64,000 bases of DNA from Pseudomonas sp. PH1b (GCF_000633395.1 NZ_AYMU01000002.1:124001-188000), one strand, 5' to 3'; shown: positions 53,379 to 62,485, numbered from the stretch's first letter. The notes: a model not told the origin generated them from the sequence alone. Program-made: numbers and translations.

Positions 53379-54137
53379 ATGCAGGCAGTGGATTTCAATT
53401 CGGACATGGGCGAGAGCTTTGGCCCCTGGACCATCGGCGATGGCGTCGACGACGAGCTGATGGGCTTCATCAGTTCGGCCAATATCGCCACCGGCTTTCA
53501 CGCCGGCGACCCCAGCACCATGCGCCGCACCGTCGAACAGGCCAAGCGCCTGGGCGTGGCCATCGGCGCCCACCCGGGGTTTCGCGACCTGGTGGGTTTC
53601 GGCCGTCGACACATCAATGCACCGGCCCAGGAGCTGGTGGATGACATGCTGTACCAGCTCGGTGCCCTGCGTGAGCTGGCCCGGGTCCAGGGCGTTGCCC
53701 TGCAGCACATCAAGCCCCACGGCGCGCTCTACATGCACCTGGCCCGGGATGAGGAAGCGGCGCGCCTGCTGGTGGAGAACCTGCGTCGCCTGGAACCGGA
53801 ACTGCTGCTGTATTGCATGCCCAACTCGGTGATCTGGCGCGTTGCCCGGGAGCTGGGCCAGCCGGTGATCGGCGAGTTCTACGCCGACCGTGACTATGAC
53901 CTCAGCGGCTCCATTGTCTTCACCCGCCAGGTACGGGCCCTGGACCCGGCGGCGGTGGCGGCCAGGGTGCTGCGGGCTTGCCAGAGCGGCCTGGTACGTA
54001 CGGTGGAGGGTGAAGACCTGGCCATCGAATTCGATTCCATCTGCCTGCACAGCGATACCCCGGGGGCCCTGGCCCTGGTGGAGGCCACTCGCAAGGCCCT
54101 GGACCAGGCCGGCATCGAGGTCCGTGCGCCGCGCTGA
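53379..54137 (+). CDS. pxpA: LamB/YcsF family protein, 5-oxoprolinase subunit A type
   Basis: A 252-residue protein with the YcsF signature [13 protein letters not shown] at the N-terminus, then [22 protein letters not shown] and [16 protein letters not shown]. PxpA acts with PxpB and PxpC in ATP-dependent cleavage of 5-oxoproline (Niehaus-type prokaryotic 5-oxoprolinase). It starts at ATG 53379, with TTGGAG upstream; GTG 53376 is an alternative. First gene of the operon. Confidence 0.88.
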   Translation: MQAVDFNSDMGESFGPWTIGDGVDDELMGFISSANIATGFHAGDPSTMRRTVEQAKRLGVAIGAHPGFRDLVGFGRRHINAPAQELVDDMLYQLGALRELARVQGVALQHIKPHGALYMHLARDEEAARLLVENLRRLEPELLLYCMPNSVIWRVARELGQPVIGEFYADRDYDLSGSIVFTRQVRALDPAAVAARVLRACQSGLVRTVEGEDLAIEFDSICLHSDTPGALALVEATRKALDQAGIEVRAPR

Positions 54138-54231
54138 AGCGCCCGATCTGAAGCACTGCGCCTAGATGCAGGTTTCACCCAGGTTTGAATTTTTTGCCTG
54201 CCTTTCTACAACTATTCCAAGAGGAACAGAC

Positions 54232-54474
54232 ATGGCCGAACACAACGTCATCACCCCTTTGCCCGGCACGTTCTATCGCAAGGCGACCCCTGAGTCGGCG
54301 CCCTTCGTCGAGGTCGGCGACACCGTCAGCGCCGACACCGTGATCGGCCTGATCGAGGTCATGAAGCAGTTTTCCGAACTGACCGCCGGGAGCGCGGGTC
54401 AGGTCCGCGCCTTTCTGGTGGAAGACGGCGACCCGGTGGAGCCGGGCCAGGTCGTCGCGACGCTCGCGCAGTGA
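54232..54474 (+). CDS. Biotin carboxyl carrier protein-like (BCCP) subunit
   Basis: An 80-residue single biotinyl domain. The modified lysine is in IEVMKQFSELTAG (E-V-M-K motif), and the second half is AFLVEDGDPVEPGQVVATL. It is shorter than housekeeping AccB because the N-terminal extension is absent. It lies between pxpA and a biotin carboxylase, with its stop 10 bases before the latter. AGAGGAACAG precedes the ATG at 54232. Confidence 0.9.
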   Translation: MAEHNVITPLPGTFYRKATPESAPFVEVGDTVSADTVIGLIEVMKQFSELTAGSAGQVRAFLVEDGDPVEPGQVVATLAQ

Positions 54475-54484
54475 GGGCCGGATC

Positions 54485-55858
54485 ATGACTCAATCCATCA
54501 GCAAGCTGCTGGTTGCCAACCGCGGCGAGATCGCCGTGCGCATCCTGCGTGCCGCCAAGGCCCTGGGGATTCCCACCGTGGCCGCCTGCAGCGAGGCGGA
54601 CGCCGACTCCATGGCCGCACGGATCGCCGACGAGGTGCAGATCATCGGCCCGGCCCGGGCCGACAAAAGCTACCTGAATGTCCAGGCGCTGCTCGGCGCC
54701 CTCCAGGCCAGCGGTGCCAATGCGGTGCACCCCGGCTACGGCTTTCTTTCGGAGAACGCCGACTTTGCCCAAGCGGTGGTCGATGCCGGGGCGATCTTCG
54801 TCGGCCCCAGTGCCGAGACCATCCGCCGCATGGGCGACAAGGCCGAAGCCCGGCGTACCGCGCAGGCCGCAGGCGTGCCGGTGGTGCCGGGGTCTGCCGG
54901 TGAGCTGTTCGATCTTGCCGCGGCGCTCGACGCTGCCGAGGCCGTGGGTTTTCCACTGCTGATCAAGGCCAGCGCCGGCGGTGGCGGACGAGGGATTCGC
55001 CTGGCCGAGAATGCGGCGCAGTTGGCCGAGGAGTTTCCCCGGGCCCAGCGTGAAGCCCAGACCGCCTTCGGCAATGGGGCGGTCTACCTGGAGCGCTTTA
55101 TTGGCCGGGCCCGGCATATCGAGGTCCAGGTCCTGGGGGACGGCAAGCATGCGGTGCACCTGTTCGAGCGCGAGTGTTCGCTGCAACGGCGGCGGCAGAA
55201 GATCTTCGAGGAAGCGCCATCGCCGGTGCTCGACAGCGTCCAGCGCGAACAACTCTGCAGCAGCGCCGTGCGCCTGACCGAGGCCCTGGGCTACCGGGGC
55301 GCCGGCACCCTGGAATACCTGTATGACGACAGCACCGGCGAGTTTTTCTTCATCGAGATGAACACGCGGATCCAGGTCGAGCATCCGATCAGTGAACTGA
55401 TCACCGGCATCGACCTGGTCCAGGCCATGCTGCGCATTGCCGGGGGCGAGCCCCTGGGCCTGCGCCAGAGCGATATCCAGCTCAATGGCGCGGCCTTGCA
55501 GATGCGCTTGAACGCCGAGGACCCGACGCGCGACTTCTTTCCCAGCCCGGGCACCGTCGAGCAGTTGGTCTGGCCGCAAGGGGCCGGGGTACGGGTCGAT
55601 AGTCACCTGTACCCGGGATATTCTGTGCCGCCTTACTACGACTCGCTGCTGGCCAAGTTGATCGTGCACGGCCGTGATCGTGGCGAGGCGTTGGCCCGGG
55701 CGCGAATTGCCGTGGAGCACACCACCCTGACCGGCATGGCCAGTACCTTGCCCTTGCACCGCGAGCTGTTGGCCGAACCCTGGCTGCAACGGGCCGACTT
55801 CCATACGGGAACCCTGGAAACCTGGCTGGCCGAGCGCCGCGCCGGAGGTGACGCATGA
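54485..55858 (+). CDS. Biotin carboxylase subunit (AccC-like)
   Basis: A 457-residue ATP-grasp enzyme that carboxylates biotin on the adjacent carrier using bicarbonate and ATP. LLVANRGEIAVRILRAAK starts the N-terminal domain. The nucleotide loop KASAGGGGRGIR, HIEVQVLGDG, ERECSLQRRRQK and EMNTRIQVEHPISE are all present. It is a dedicated copy rather than housekeeping accC, as it is outside accBC and flanked by pxp genes. It is coupled to pxpB by ATGA. Confidence 0.93.
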   Translation: MTQSISKLLVANRGEIAVRILRAAKALGIPTVAACSEADADSMAARIADEVQIIGPARADKSYLNVQALLGALQASGANAVHPGYGFLSENADFAQAVVDAGAIFVGPSAETIRRMGDKAEARRTAQAAGVPVVPGSAGELFDLAAALDAAEAVGFPLLIKASAGGGGRGIRLAENAAQLAEEFPRAQREAQTAFGNGAVYLERFIGRARHIEVQVLGDGKHAVHLFERECSLQRRRQKIFEEAPSPVLDSVQREQLCSSAVRLTEALGYRGAGTLEYLYDDSTGEFFFIEMNTRIQVEHPISELITGIDLVQAMLRIAGGEPLGLRQSDIQLNGAALQMRLNAEDPTRDFFPSPGTVEQLVWPQGAGVRVDSHLYPGYSVPPYYDSLLAKLIVHGRDRGEALARARIAVEHTTLTGMASTLPLHRELLAEPWLQRADFHTGTLETWLAERRAGGDA

Positions 55859-56727
55859 GCCAGCCGATTCGCTACAGCTTTGGTGCCGACGAGCATCTGT
55901 TTGCCGAGGTCAGCGACAGCATGTCGCTGCAGGCCTTCTTCAAGGGCATGGCGGTGACCCGCGCCGTGGAGCGCCTGGAACTGGACGGGGTGCTGGACAT
56001 CTGCCTGGCCAATGCCTCGTTCCAGATCCGTTTCGACCCTGACCGCATCGCTCCACAGGACCTGCTGGAGGCGGTGCAGCAGGCAGAAGCGGGGGCGGTG
56101 GCCGAACGCAGCCTGCACACCCGGATCATCGAGATCCCGGTGCTCTATAACGATCCCTGGACCCATGAGACCCTGATGCGTTTTCGCGATCGCCATCAGG
56201 ACCCCAGCGCCACCGACCTGGAGTACGCGGCCCGGATCAACGGCCTGGCCGACGTCGAGGCGTTCATCGCTGCCCACAGTGGCGCGCCCTGGTTCGTCTC
56301 GATGGTGGGGTTTGTCGCCGGCCTGCCGTTCATGTTCCAGATGGTCGAGCGTGAGCGCCAGTTGCAGGTGCCCAAGTACCTGCGGCCACGCACCGACACC
56401 CCCAAGCTGACCCTGGGCCATGGCGGCTGCTTCGGCTGCATCTACTCGGTGCGTGGCGCCGGTGGCTACCAGATGTTCGGCGTCACTCCGGCACCGATCT
56501 ACGACCCGCAGCAGCAACTGGCCTACCTCAAGGCGCACATGGTGTTCTTCCGCCCGGGCGATATCGTGCAGTTCAAGCCCATCGACCGCCAGGCCTATGA
56601 CCAGGCGGTGGCCGAGGTCGAGGCCGGGCATTTCGACCTGCGCATCCGCGAGGTGGAGTTTTCCCTGGATGCCTTTCTTGCCGACCCGGTCGGCTATCCC
56701 AAGTCGTTGCAGGAGGTGCTGGCATGA
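55855..56727 (+). CDS. pxpB: KipI/allophanate-hydrolase-subunit-1-like protein (PxpB type)
   Basis: A 290-residue member of the KipI/AHS1 family, longer than the usual 220-240 residues. VPKYLRPRTDTPKLTLGHGG and GCIYSVRGAGGYQMFG mark the AHS1 core. An additional N-terminal region covers about residues 1-85. It starts at the overlap ATGA with the biotin carboxylase gene and is itself coupled to pxpC by ATGA. Confidence 0.85.
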   Translation: MSQPIRYSFGADEHLFAEVSDSMSLQAFFKGMAVTRAVERLELDGVLDICLANASFQIRFDPDRIAPQDLLEAVQQAEAGAVAERSLHTRIIEIPVLYNDPWTHETLMRFRDRHQDPSATDLEYAARINGLADVEAFIAAHSGAPWFVSMVGFVAGLPFMFQMVERERQLQVPKYLRPRTDTPKLTLGHGGCFGCIYSVRGAGGYQMFGVTPAPIYDPQQQLAYLKAHMVFFRPGDIVQFKPIDRQAYDQAVAEVEAGHFDLRIREVEFSLDAFLADPVGYPKSLQEVLA

Positions 56728-57698
56728 TCAAGGTCATCAAACCCGGCCTGGCCACCTCGGTGCAGGACCTGGGCCGCGAAGGTTTCTATCACCTGGGCAT
56801 TCCGCCGTCCGGGGCCCTGGACCAGTACGCCCTGAGCGCCGCCAATCAGTTGGTGGGCAACCCGGCCGGGGCTGCGGGGCTGGAGTGCACCCTGCTCGGG
56901 CCGGAGCTTGCATTCACCCGGGACGCCCTGGTGGCGGTCTGCGGGGCCCACATGACGCCCAAGCTCGACGGCGTCGACCAGCACCTGGATACCGCGTTCG
57001 CGGTGAAGGCCGGGCAGGTGCTGCGCTTCGACTTTCCCAAGGCCGGTGCCCGGGCCTACCTGGCCGTGGCCGGTGGCATCGACGTGCCGTTGGTCCTGGG
57101 CAGCCGGTCTACCTACGCCCTGGGCGCCCTGGGGGGATCCCAGGGCCGGCGGCTGGTGGCCGGCGACGAGTTGCCGGTGGGTGCCGACAGTGGCAAGGGC
57201 CGCGCCGGCGCCAGCCTGCCCATGGCCCTGCGTCAGACCCTGGGCGGCGAAATCAGCCTGCGGGTGGTGCCCGGCCTGTACTACGAGCGCCTGAGCGAAG
57301 CGGCCAAGCTCAGCTTCTTTGCCGAGCCCTGGACCGTGGGCTCGGAGGCGGACCGCATCGGCTATCGCTTCAAGGGCGGCAGCGCCCTGGGCTTCCAGCC
57401 CCGGGAACAGCCGTTTGGCGCCGGTTCTGATCCGTCGAACATTGTCGACAGCTGCTACCCCATCGGCTCGATCCAGGTGCCGGCCGGGCTGGAGCCCATT
57501 GTCCTGCACCGGGATGCGGTGTCCGGTGGTGGCTACGCGATGATCGGCACGGTGATCAGTGCCGACCTCGACCTGATCGGCCAGATGCAACCCAACCAGA
57601 AGGCCCGCTTCATTGCGGTGACCCTCGAAGAAGCGCTGGAAGCCCGGCGCTCCTATAAGAAGAAACTGGGCTGCCTGAGCAAGCTGCTCTCTTCCTGA
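56724..57698 (+). CDS. pxpC: KipA/allophanate-hydrolase-subunit-2-like carboxyltransferase (PxpC type)
   Basis: A 324-residue AHS2/KipA protein starting IKVIKPGLATSVQDLGREGFYHLGIPPSGALDQY, the family signature. YLAVAGGIDVPLVLGSRSTY and PVGADSGKG then FAEPWTVGSEADRIGYRF follow. It is annotated in databases as a biotin-dependent carboxyltransferase-type domain, which fits the co-encoded BCCP and biotin carboxylase. With PxpA and PxpB it would make the hydrolysing part of the complex. Confidence 0.9.
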   Translation: MIKVIKPGLATSVQDLGREGFYHLGIPPSGALDQYALSAANQLVGNPAGAAGLECTLLGPELAFTRDALVAVCGAHMTPKLDGVDQHLDTAFAVKAGQVLRFDFPKAGARAYLAVAGGIDVPLVLGSRSTYALGALGGSQGRRLVAGDELPVGADSGKGRAGASLPMALRQTLGGEISLRVVPGLYYERLSEAAKLSFFAEPWTVGSEADRIGYRFKGGSALGFQPREQPFGAGSDPSNIVDSCYPIGSIQVPAGLEPIVLHRDAVSGGGYAMIGTVISADLDLIGQMQPNQKARFIAVTLEEALEARRSYKKKLGCLSKLLSS

Positions 57699-57809
57699 TT
57701 CTGCCCGCCGCATCGCGCGGGCCCTGCCAAACGGCAAGCCAACGCCGCACCTCGGTGCGGTGGCGGCTGCCCGCGCTTCAACCTATGACTGGTTCTGGAG
57801 TTCACGCAT

Positions 57810-59132
57810 ATGGCAGCTTTATCGCAATCGCAGCAAACCGGCCAGGCCCCGGCCAGCGTCGCCGTTCCCAGCGCCGCGCGCATGGGCCGGCTGTCCCTGA
57901 CCATGGCCTGGTGGGCGGTGTGCAGCGCGATGTTCTACATCGTCGTCGGTGCTTCCCTGGCCCTGTCCTACGGCGCCCGCAATGCCCTGATCGGCATGTT
58001 GCTGTCAGTGCTCAGCTACGGTCTGGTGAACAGCGTGCTGAGCCGCTTCGCCATGCGCAGCGGGTTGTCCGTAGCGCTGTTTTCGCGGCTGCTGTTTGGC
58101 AGCACCGGGGCCTGCCTGGCGATCCTGATCTTCTTCTCCACGGCGATCTACTACGCAGTGTTCGAAGGCTCGGTGATCGCCGTGGCGCTCAACCATCTGT
58201 ACCCGCAATTGCTCTATCCACTGGCGGCGCTGCTGGTGGTGCTGTACAGCGTGCCGCTGATCCTGGGCAGCGTGCAGCACTGGCTGGACAAGCTCAACGG
58301 CGTGCTGCTGCCGGTGTACCTGGGCGGCCTGCTGTTTGCCGTGGGCCTGTCCATCGCGCGTTATGGCTATCAGCCGCAGTGGCTGGATTTCGGCCCGGCG
58401 AGCCCCAGTGCCTGGGGATGGTGGGACTGCTTCGTGGCGTACATGGGGGTGTGGATCCTGATGCTGTTCACCTTCGACTACGCGCGTTTCGGCAAGCCCG
58501 AGGATGCGGCCTACCACGGTCGCTGGAATTTCGGCATGCCGTTCTATGCCGTGACCTTCCTGCTCAACGGCGCGGCGGGCATCTACCTGGTCAGCAGCAT
58601 TCCCCATGAGGGGGCGTTGAACGAGGTCTCGGTGGTGATGGCCATCCTGCAGTTGATGGGGCTGTGGGGGCTGCTGTTCGTCTGGGCCACCCAGACCCGG
58701 ATCAACACCGCCAACTACTACCTGGCGACCCTGAACATGCAGGCGTTCTTCAGCCGCTTCGGGATTCGCGGCTCGTACCTGATGTGGGCGGTGGCGGTGG
58801 GGATCATCGTCTACGGCCTGATGCTGGCGGATGTGTTTGCCTACCTGCTCAAGGCCCTGGCCTACCAGGGGATCTTCGTGGTCGCCTGGGTCGGCGTGGC
58901 CCTGGCGCAGATCCTCCTGGGGCGCACCCGGAGCGATGGGATCGAAGGCGCCCCGGCGTTCAATCCGGTGGGGCTGACGGCCTGGTTCGGCGGCACTGCC
59001 CTGGGTCTGCTGCTGATGTGGGCCGGGGGCGGCCTGGCGAGTTTTTCCGCACCGCTGACCGGGCTCCTGGCGTTTGCCTTGCAGGCCGGATTGTCCAGCG
59101 GTCTTCGCGCCGGGCTGCCGGAGTCGACCTGA
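57810..59132 (+). CDS. NCS1-type permease (cytosine/allantoin/purine family-like)
   Basis: A 440-residue polytopic membrane protein with about 12 helices. AWWAVCSAMFYIVVGASLALSYG, then YGLVNSVLSRFAMRSGLSVALFSRLLFG and the later FDYARFGKPEDAAY support the cytosine/purine/hydantoin transporter family. ATG 57810 has TGGAG upstream. It lies 111 bases after pxpC on the same strand and would logically import the substrate of that operon, perhaps a lactam, hydantoin or 5-oxoproline (inference). Confidence 0.85.
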   Translation: MAALSQSQQTGQAPASVAVPSAARMGRLSLTMAWWAVCSAMFYIVVGASLALSYGARNALIGMLLSVLSYGLVNSVLSRFAMRSGLSVALFSRLLFGSTGACLAILIFFSTAIYYAVFEGSVIAVALNHLYPQLLYPLAALLVVLYSVPLILGSVQHWLDKLNGVLLPVYLGGLLFAVGLSIARYGYQPQWLDFGPASPSAWGWWDCFVAYMGVWILMLFTFDYARFGKPEDAAYHGRWNFGMPFYAVTFLLNGAAGIYLVSSIPHEGALNEVSVVMAILQLMGLWGLLFVWATQTRINTANYYLATLNMQAFFSRFGIRGSYLMWAVAVGIIVYGLMLADVFAYLLKALAYQGIFVVAWVGVALAQILLGRTRSDGIEGAPAFNPVGLTAWFGGTALGLLLMWAGGGLASFSAPLTGLLAFALQAGLSSGLRAGLPEST

Positions 59133-59230
59133 GCCGAGGGTGGCAGAGGGGCGGGGCAGGATGGCCCTGCTGCGCTGCCAAGCGTTGGTGCCGAGGTAGG
59201 GGGCGGATGGAGGCGCCGGCCTGGGCCGTG

Positions 59231-59260
59231 CCATCGAGGGTCTTTCCAGGCCCTCGATGG
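59231..59260. terminator. 10-bp hairpin between the NCS1 and pitA genes
   Basis: CCATCGAGGG and CCCTCGATGG form a perfect stem around TCTTTCCAGG, between the ends of convergent genes. There is no T-run, so it is a candidate terminator or mRNA-end hairpin only. Confidence 0.5.
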
Positions 59261-59271
59261 CCACCTGGCGA

Positions 59272-60882
59272 TCAGAACAGTTGGGTGAACAGCCAGTACA
59301 GGCTGCCCGACAGCAGGATCGCCGCCGGCAGGGTCAGCACCCAGGCCATGGCCAGGTTGCGGATGGTGCGCATCTGCAAGCCGCCGCCGTTGGCCACCAT
59401 GGTCCCGGCCACCCCTGACGACAAGACGTGGGTGGTCGATACCGGCAGGCCGAACATGTCGGCGGCGCCAATGGTCAGCATCGCCACGGTTTCCGCCGAT
59501 GCGCCCTGGGCATAGGTCAGGTGGGTCTTACCGATCTTTTCGCCGACGGTCACCACAATGCGTTTCCAGCCGACCATGGTGCCCAGGCCGAGGGCGATGG
59601 CCACGGCGATCTTCACCCACAGCGGGATGAAGCGCGTGGCGTTGTCGATCTGTTGCTTGAACAGCTGCAGCTTGTCTTGGGTGTCCTGGTCGAAACGGCC
59701 GACCTGGCCCTTGTCCATCAGGCGGATGGTTTCGCTGGTCAGGTACATGTCGTTGCGCACGTTGCCCATGGCTTCGGCGGGAACCTTGGACAGTGAGCCG
59801 TAGCCTTTCACTTCAGTGCCGATGGAGCCGGTCAGGGCGGCCAGTGCCGGAATCAGCAGCGGTGTCGCCTCCTTGCTGCGCACGTACTCCGAGAGCACCG
59901 GGCGCGGGTCGGCCGGGGCCGGTTGCGGGGCGTATTTCACCAGCGCCTGCTGGGTGACTTCAGCCACGGCGGCGAACTGCAGCGCCTGGTCGGCGGGCAT
60001 GGTGCGGTTCAGGGCATAGGCCATGGGCAGGGTGCCCACCAGGATCAGCATGATCAGGCCCATGCCTTTCTGGCCGTCGTTGGAACCGTGGGCGAAAGAC
60101 ACCCCGGTGCAGGTCAGGATCAGCAGGCCGCGAATCCACCACGGCGGCGGGGCATCACCCTTGGGCGCCTTGTACAGTGCGCGGTTCTTGACGAACAGGC
60201 GCAGGGCCAACAGCAGCAGGGCGGCGAACACGAAACCGATCACTGGCGAGAACAGCAGGGCGTAGCCGACCTTGGTCGCCTGGCTCCAGTCCACGCCGCT
60301 GGTGCCGTCGCGCCCGTGCATCAGCGCATTGGCCACGCCGACGCCGATGATCGAGCCGATCAGGGTGTGGGAAGACGAGGCGGGCAGGCCCAGCCACCAG
60401 GTGCCGAGGTTCCACAGGATGGCCGCGATCAGCAGGGCGAAGATCATCGCGAAACCGGCTGAGGAGCCGACCTGCAGGATCAGCTCCACCGGCAGCAGGG
60501 CGATGATGCCGAAGGCCACCGCGCCGCTGGACAGCAGCACCCCGAGGAAATTGAACAGGCCGGACCAGACCACGGCGAACTGGGGCGGCAGCGAATGGGT
60601 GTAGATCACCGTGGCCACGGCGTTGGCGGTGTCGTGGAAACCGTTGACGAACTCGAAGCCCAGGGCGATCAGCAAGGCCACCCCCAGCAGCAGGAAGGGG
60701 GTCCAGGTGGTGACCGTGGTGCCCAGCTCGTGCATGTCGTGCACCAGGCTGTAGGCGGTGAAAAGCAGGCCCATGGCCAATACCGCGAAGAACATCACCA
60801 GGGTGAAGGGGCCGGGTTTTTTATCCAGCTGCGGTTTGGCGTCGAGGTTGGGGGAGGTGGCAGTCAGGGAAGGGGTGGCCAT
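59272..60882 (-). CDS. pitA: Inorganic phosphate transporter (Pit family)
   Basis: A 536-residue low-affinity metal-phosphate symporter. Both PHO4 signatures are visible: GFEFVNGFHDTANAVATVIY at about residues 75-94 and SFAHGSNDGQKGMG in the centre. A hydrophilic loop of roughly 110 residues separates the helix bundles (residues 300-410). It is on the minus strand. Upstream is a region with a tandem repeat and a REPIN. No phoU-like (DUF47) gene is adjacent. Confidence 0.93.
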   Translation of the reverse strand: MATPSLTATSPNLDAKPQLDKKPGPFTLVMFFAVLAMGLLFTAYSLVHDMHELGTTVTTWTPFLLLGVALLIALGFEFVNGFHDTANAVATVIYTHSLPPQFAVVWSGLFNFLGVLLSSGAVAFGIIALLPVELILQVGSSAGFAMIFALLIAAILWNLGTWWLGLPASSSHTLIGSIIGVGVANALMHGRDGTSGVDWSQATKVGYALLFSPVIGFVFAALLLLALRLFVKNRALYKAPKGDAPPPWWIRGLLILTCTGVSFAHGSNDGQKGMGLIMLILVGTLPMAYALNRTMPADQALQFAAVAEVTQQALVKYAPQPAPADPRPVLSEYVRSKEATPLLIPALAALTGSIGTEVKGYGSLSKVPAEAMGNVRNDMYLTSETIRLMDKGQVGRFDQDTQDKLQLFKQQIDNATRFIPLWVKIAVAIALGLGTMVGWKRIVVTVGEKIGKTHLTYAQGASAETVAMLTIGAADMFGLPVSTTHVLSSGVAGTMVANGGGLQMRTIRNLAMAWVLTLPAAILLSGSLYWLFTQLF

Positions 60883-61019
60883 TGCTGGACAATCCTGTTG
60901 CTGGAAGGAGTGTCGCCCATGATCGTTGCCAATTGTTACAAGGAGACTGCCTCAAGTCATGGTTTGCGCGATTGAGTGGCTCCGTTGATCCGTTCGCGCC
61001 CGCCGCCATCATTGCGGCC

Positions 61020-61097
61020 ATCGCAATCATCGCAATCATCGCAATCATCGCAATCATCGCAATCATCGCAATCATCGCAATCATCGCAATCATCGCG
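61020..61097. repeat. Tandem 9-bp repeat (ATCGCAATC)
   Basis: Eight exact copies of ATCGCAATC (61020-61091) and a partial ninth (ATCGCG). It lies about 140 bases before the pitA start and about 90 bases after the ZntB-like gene. It is in a non-coding region, so it could vary in copy number between strains. In all frames it would encode only Ile-Ala or Met-Ala repeats. Confidence 0.95.
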
Positions 61098-61178
61098 TAG
61101 GAGCCGGCTTGCCGGCGAAGAGGCCCTTGAGTCTTACATCGCCTGGACGGGCGCCTTCGCTGGCAAGCCAGCTCCTAC
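61097..61178. repeat. REPIN: two REP elements in inverted orientation
   Basis: GTAGGAGCCGGCTTGCCGGC starts at 61097 and the inverted partner GCTGGCAAGCCAGCTCCTAC ends at 61178, separated by about 40 bases. This is the classic Pseudomonas REP doublet mobilised by RAYT transposases, which are not encoded here. It abuts the 9-bp tandem repeat. Confidence 0.9.
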
Positions 61179-61188
61179 AGCGGGCGTT

Positions 61189-62211
61189 TCAGTAGTCCTG
61201 ACGCTTGCGGAAGGCCCAGCGTCCGGCGATCACGGTGAAGGTGGCCACCAGCGCCACGAGGATCCAGAAGCCTTCCGGGTCGCCGGAAAAGGGAATGCCG
61301 CCGACGTTCATGCCGAAGAAGCCGGCGATGATGTTGATCGGCAGCGCCAGCACCGTGACCACGGTCAGGGTGAACAGGGTGCGGTTGGTCTGCTCATTGA
61401 CGTTGGCGGCGATTTCTTCCTGCAGCAGCTTGATCCGCTCCCCCAGCACCGTGAGGTCGTTGATGATCAGGGCGAACTCCTCGGTGGACTTGCGCAGCTC
61501 CTTGACGTCTTCTTTCTGCAGCCATTGCGGCGGACGGTTGAGCAGGCGCAGCAGGGAGCCCGGCTCCAGGGCCAGCAGCCGTTGCAGGCGCACCAGCACC
61601 CGGCGCATGGCCCCCAGTTCGGCACGGTTGGTGGATACCCGGGCGGCCAGCAACTGGTCTTCGATCTGGTCGACACTGAGGCTGGTCCTGCGCACGATCT
61701 GGGTCAGCACCTCGCCCTGGTCGCGCAGCAGGTGCACCAGCAATTCCAGGGGCGAGCGAAAGCGCTCGCCGGCCTTGACCGAGGAGCGCAGCTTGTCCAC
61801 CGAGTGCAGGGGCTGCAGGCGGGCACTGACGATCAGGCGGCTGCGGACGCAGACCCACAGGGTGGAGATGTCCGAGGAGACCATGCTGCTGAAGTTGAAC
61901 ACCACGTCGTTGACCACTGCCAGCAGGGCCGCGTCCACGTGTTCGATGCGGGTCGAGCGCGAGCCTTCGTGCAGCGCCTCGAAAAACTCCTCGGGCAGTT
62001 GCAGGTGCGCCTTCATCCAGCGTTCGCAGGCCGCGTGGGCCAGGTTCAGGTGCAGCCAGAGAAACTCACCGTTGTCCTCGGGTTGCTGCAGGGCTTGCAG
62101 GGCCTTGGCGGAATCCAGTTCGCGGCCGCGTTCGCCGGGGCGAAAGCTGAAGCCGTAGAGCAGGCCGAACAGGTCGGCGTCACGGTGACTCTGGTCGATG
62201 CTGTGGTTCAT
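61189..62211 (-). CDS. zntB: ZntB/CorA-family metal transporter
   Basis: A 340-residue protein with a large cytosolic domain and two C-terminal transmembrane helices. The family loop GMNVGGIP is followed by FSGDPEGFW. ZntB members transport Zn2+, while CorA members have GMN followed by MPE; the GGIP continuation is of ZntB type. The start at 62211 (MNHSIDQSHRD) is probable. It is divergent from the chemoreceptor gene and 306 bases downstream of the pitA start region. Confidence 0.88.
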   Translation of the reverse strand: MNHSIDQSHRDADLFGLLYGFSFRPGERGRELDSAKALQALQQPEDNGEFLWLHLNLAHAACERWMKAHLQLPEEFFEALHEGSRSTRIEHVDAALLAVVNDVVFNFSSMVSSDISTLWVCVRSRLIVSARLQPLHSVDKLRSSVKAGERFRSPLELLVHLLRDQGEVLTQIVRRTSLSVDQIEDQLLAARVSTNRAELGAMRRVLVRLQRLLALEPGSLLRLLNRPPQWLQKEDVKELRKSTEEFALIINDLTVLGERIKLLQEEIAANVNEQTNRTLFTLTVVTVLALPINIIAGFFGMNVGGIPFSGDPEGFWILVALVATFTVIAGRWAFRKRQDY

Positions 62212-62348
62212 GGGGTCTCGCCGGAGGGGGCAGTGCCTGGCGCGGGTTTCACAGGTTCACTTGTGCCCCATCATGGCAAGGCTTTTTGACAGTTTTGTGA
62301 CGTTTCAAAGTGCACAATCCGCCGTGATATACCGACGGTCGGCGGCGC

Positions 62349-62375
62349 TAAAGATTGTCTGGCCAAAGCCGATCA
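62349..62375 (+). promoter_or_regulatory. Sigma-28 (FliA) promoter for the chemoreceptor
   Basis: TAAA (62349-62352), exactly 15 bases, then GCCGATCA (62368-62375). This closely matches the FliA consensus TAAA-N15-GCCGATAA. It is 111 bases before the proposed start of the chemoreceptor gene. Confidence 0.8.
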
Positions 62376-62485
62376 CGCTCACATGCAATACGCATTCGAC
62401 CTTCTTCGAATGCACCTGACAGGGAAGTCCGGACCTACGCATGCCCCCAGCGGGCCTGCTCTATCCCTGCCATGAGATCCCCTCG

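Noticed and set aside
60821..61093. 90-residue frame with Met-Ile-Ala repeats
   Set aside because: Translation of the ATCGCAATC tandem repeat; no ribosome site or conserved part.
61020..61097. Tandem repeat as a CRISPR array
   Set aside because: The 9-bp unit is contiguous with no spacers; no cas genes are in the window.
60976..62289. 437-residue plus-strand frame over the tandem repeat and the ZntB-like gene
   Set aside because: It begins with Gln-Ser repeats from the 9-bp array and then is antisense to the ZntB-like gene.
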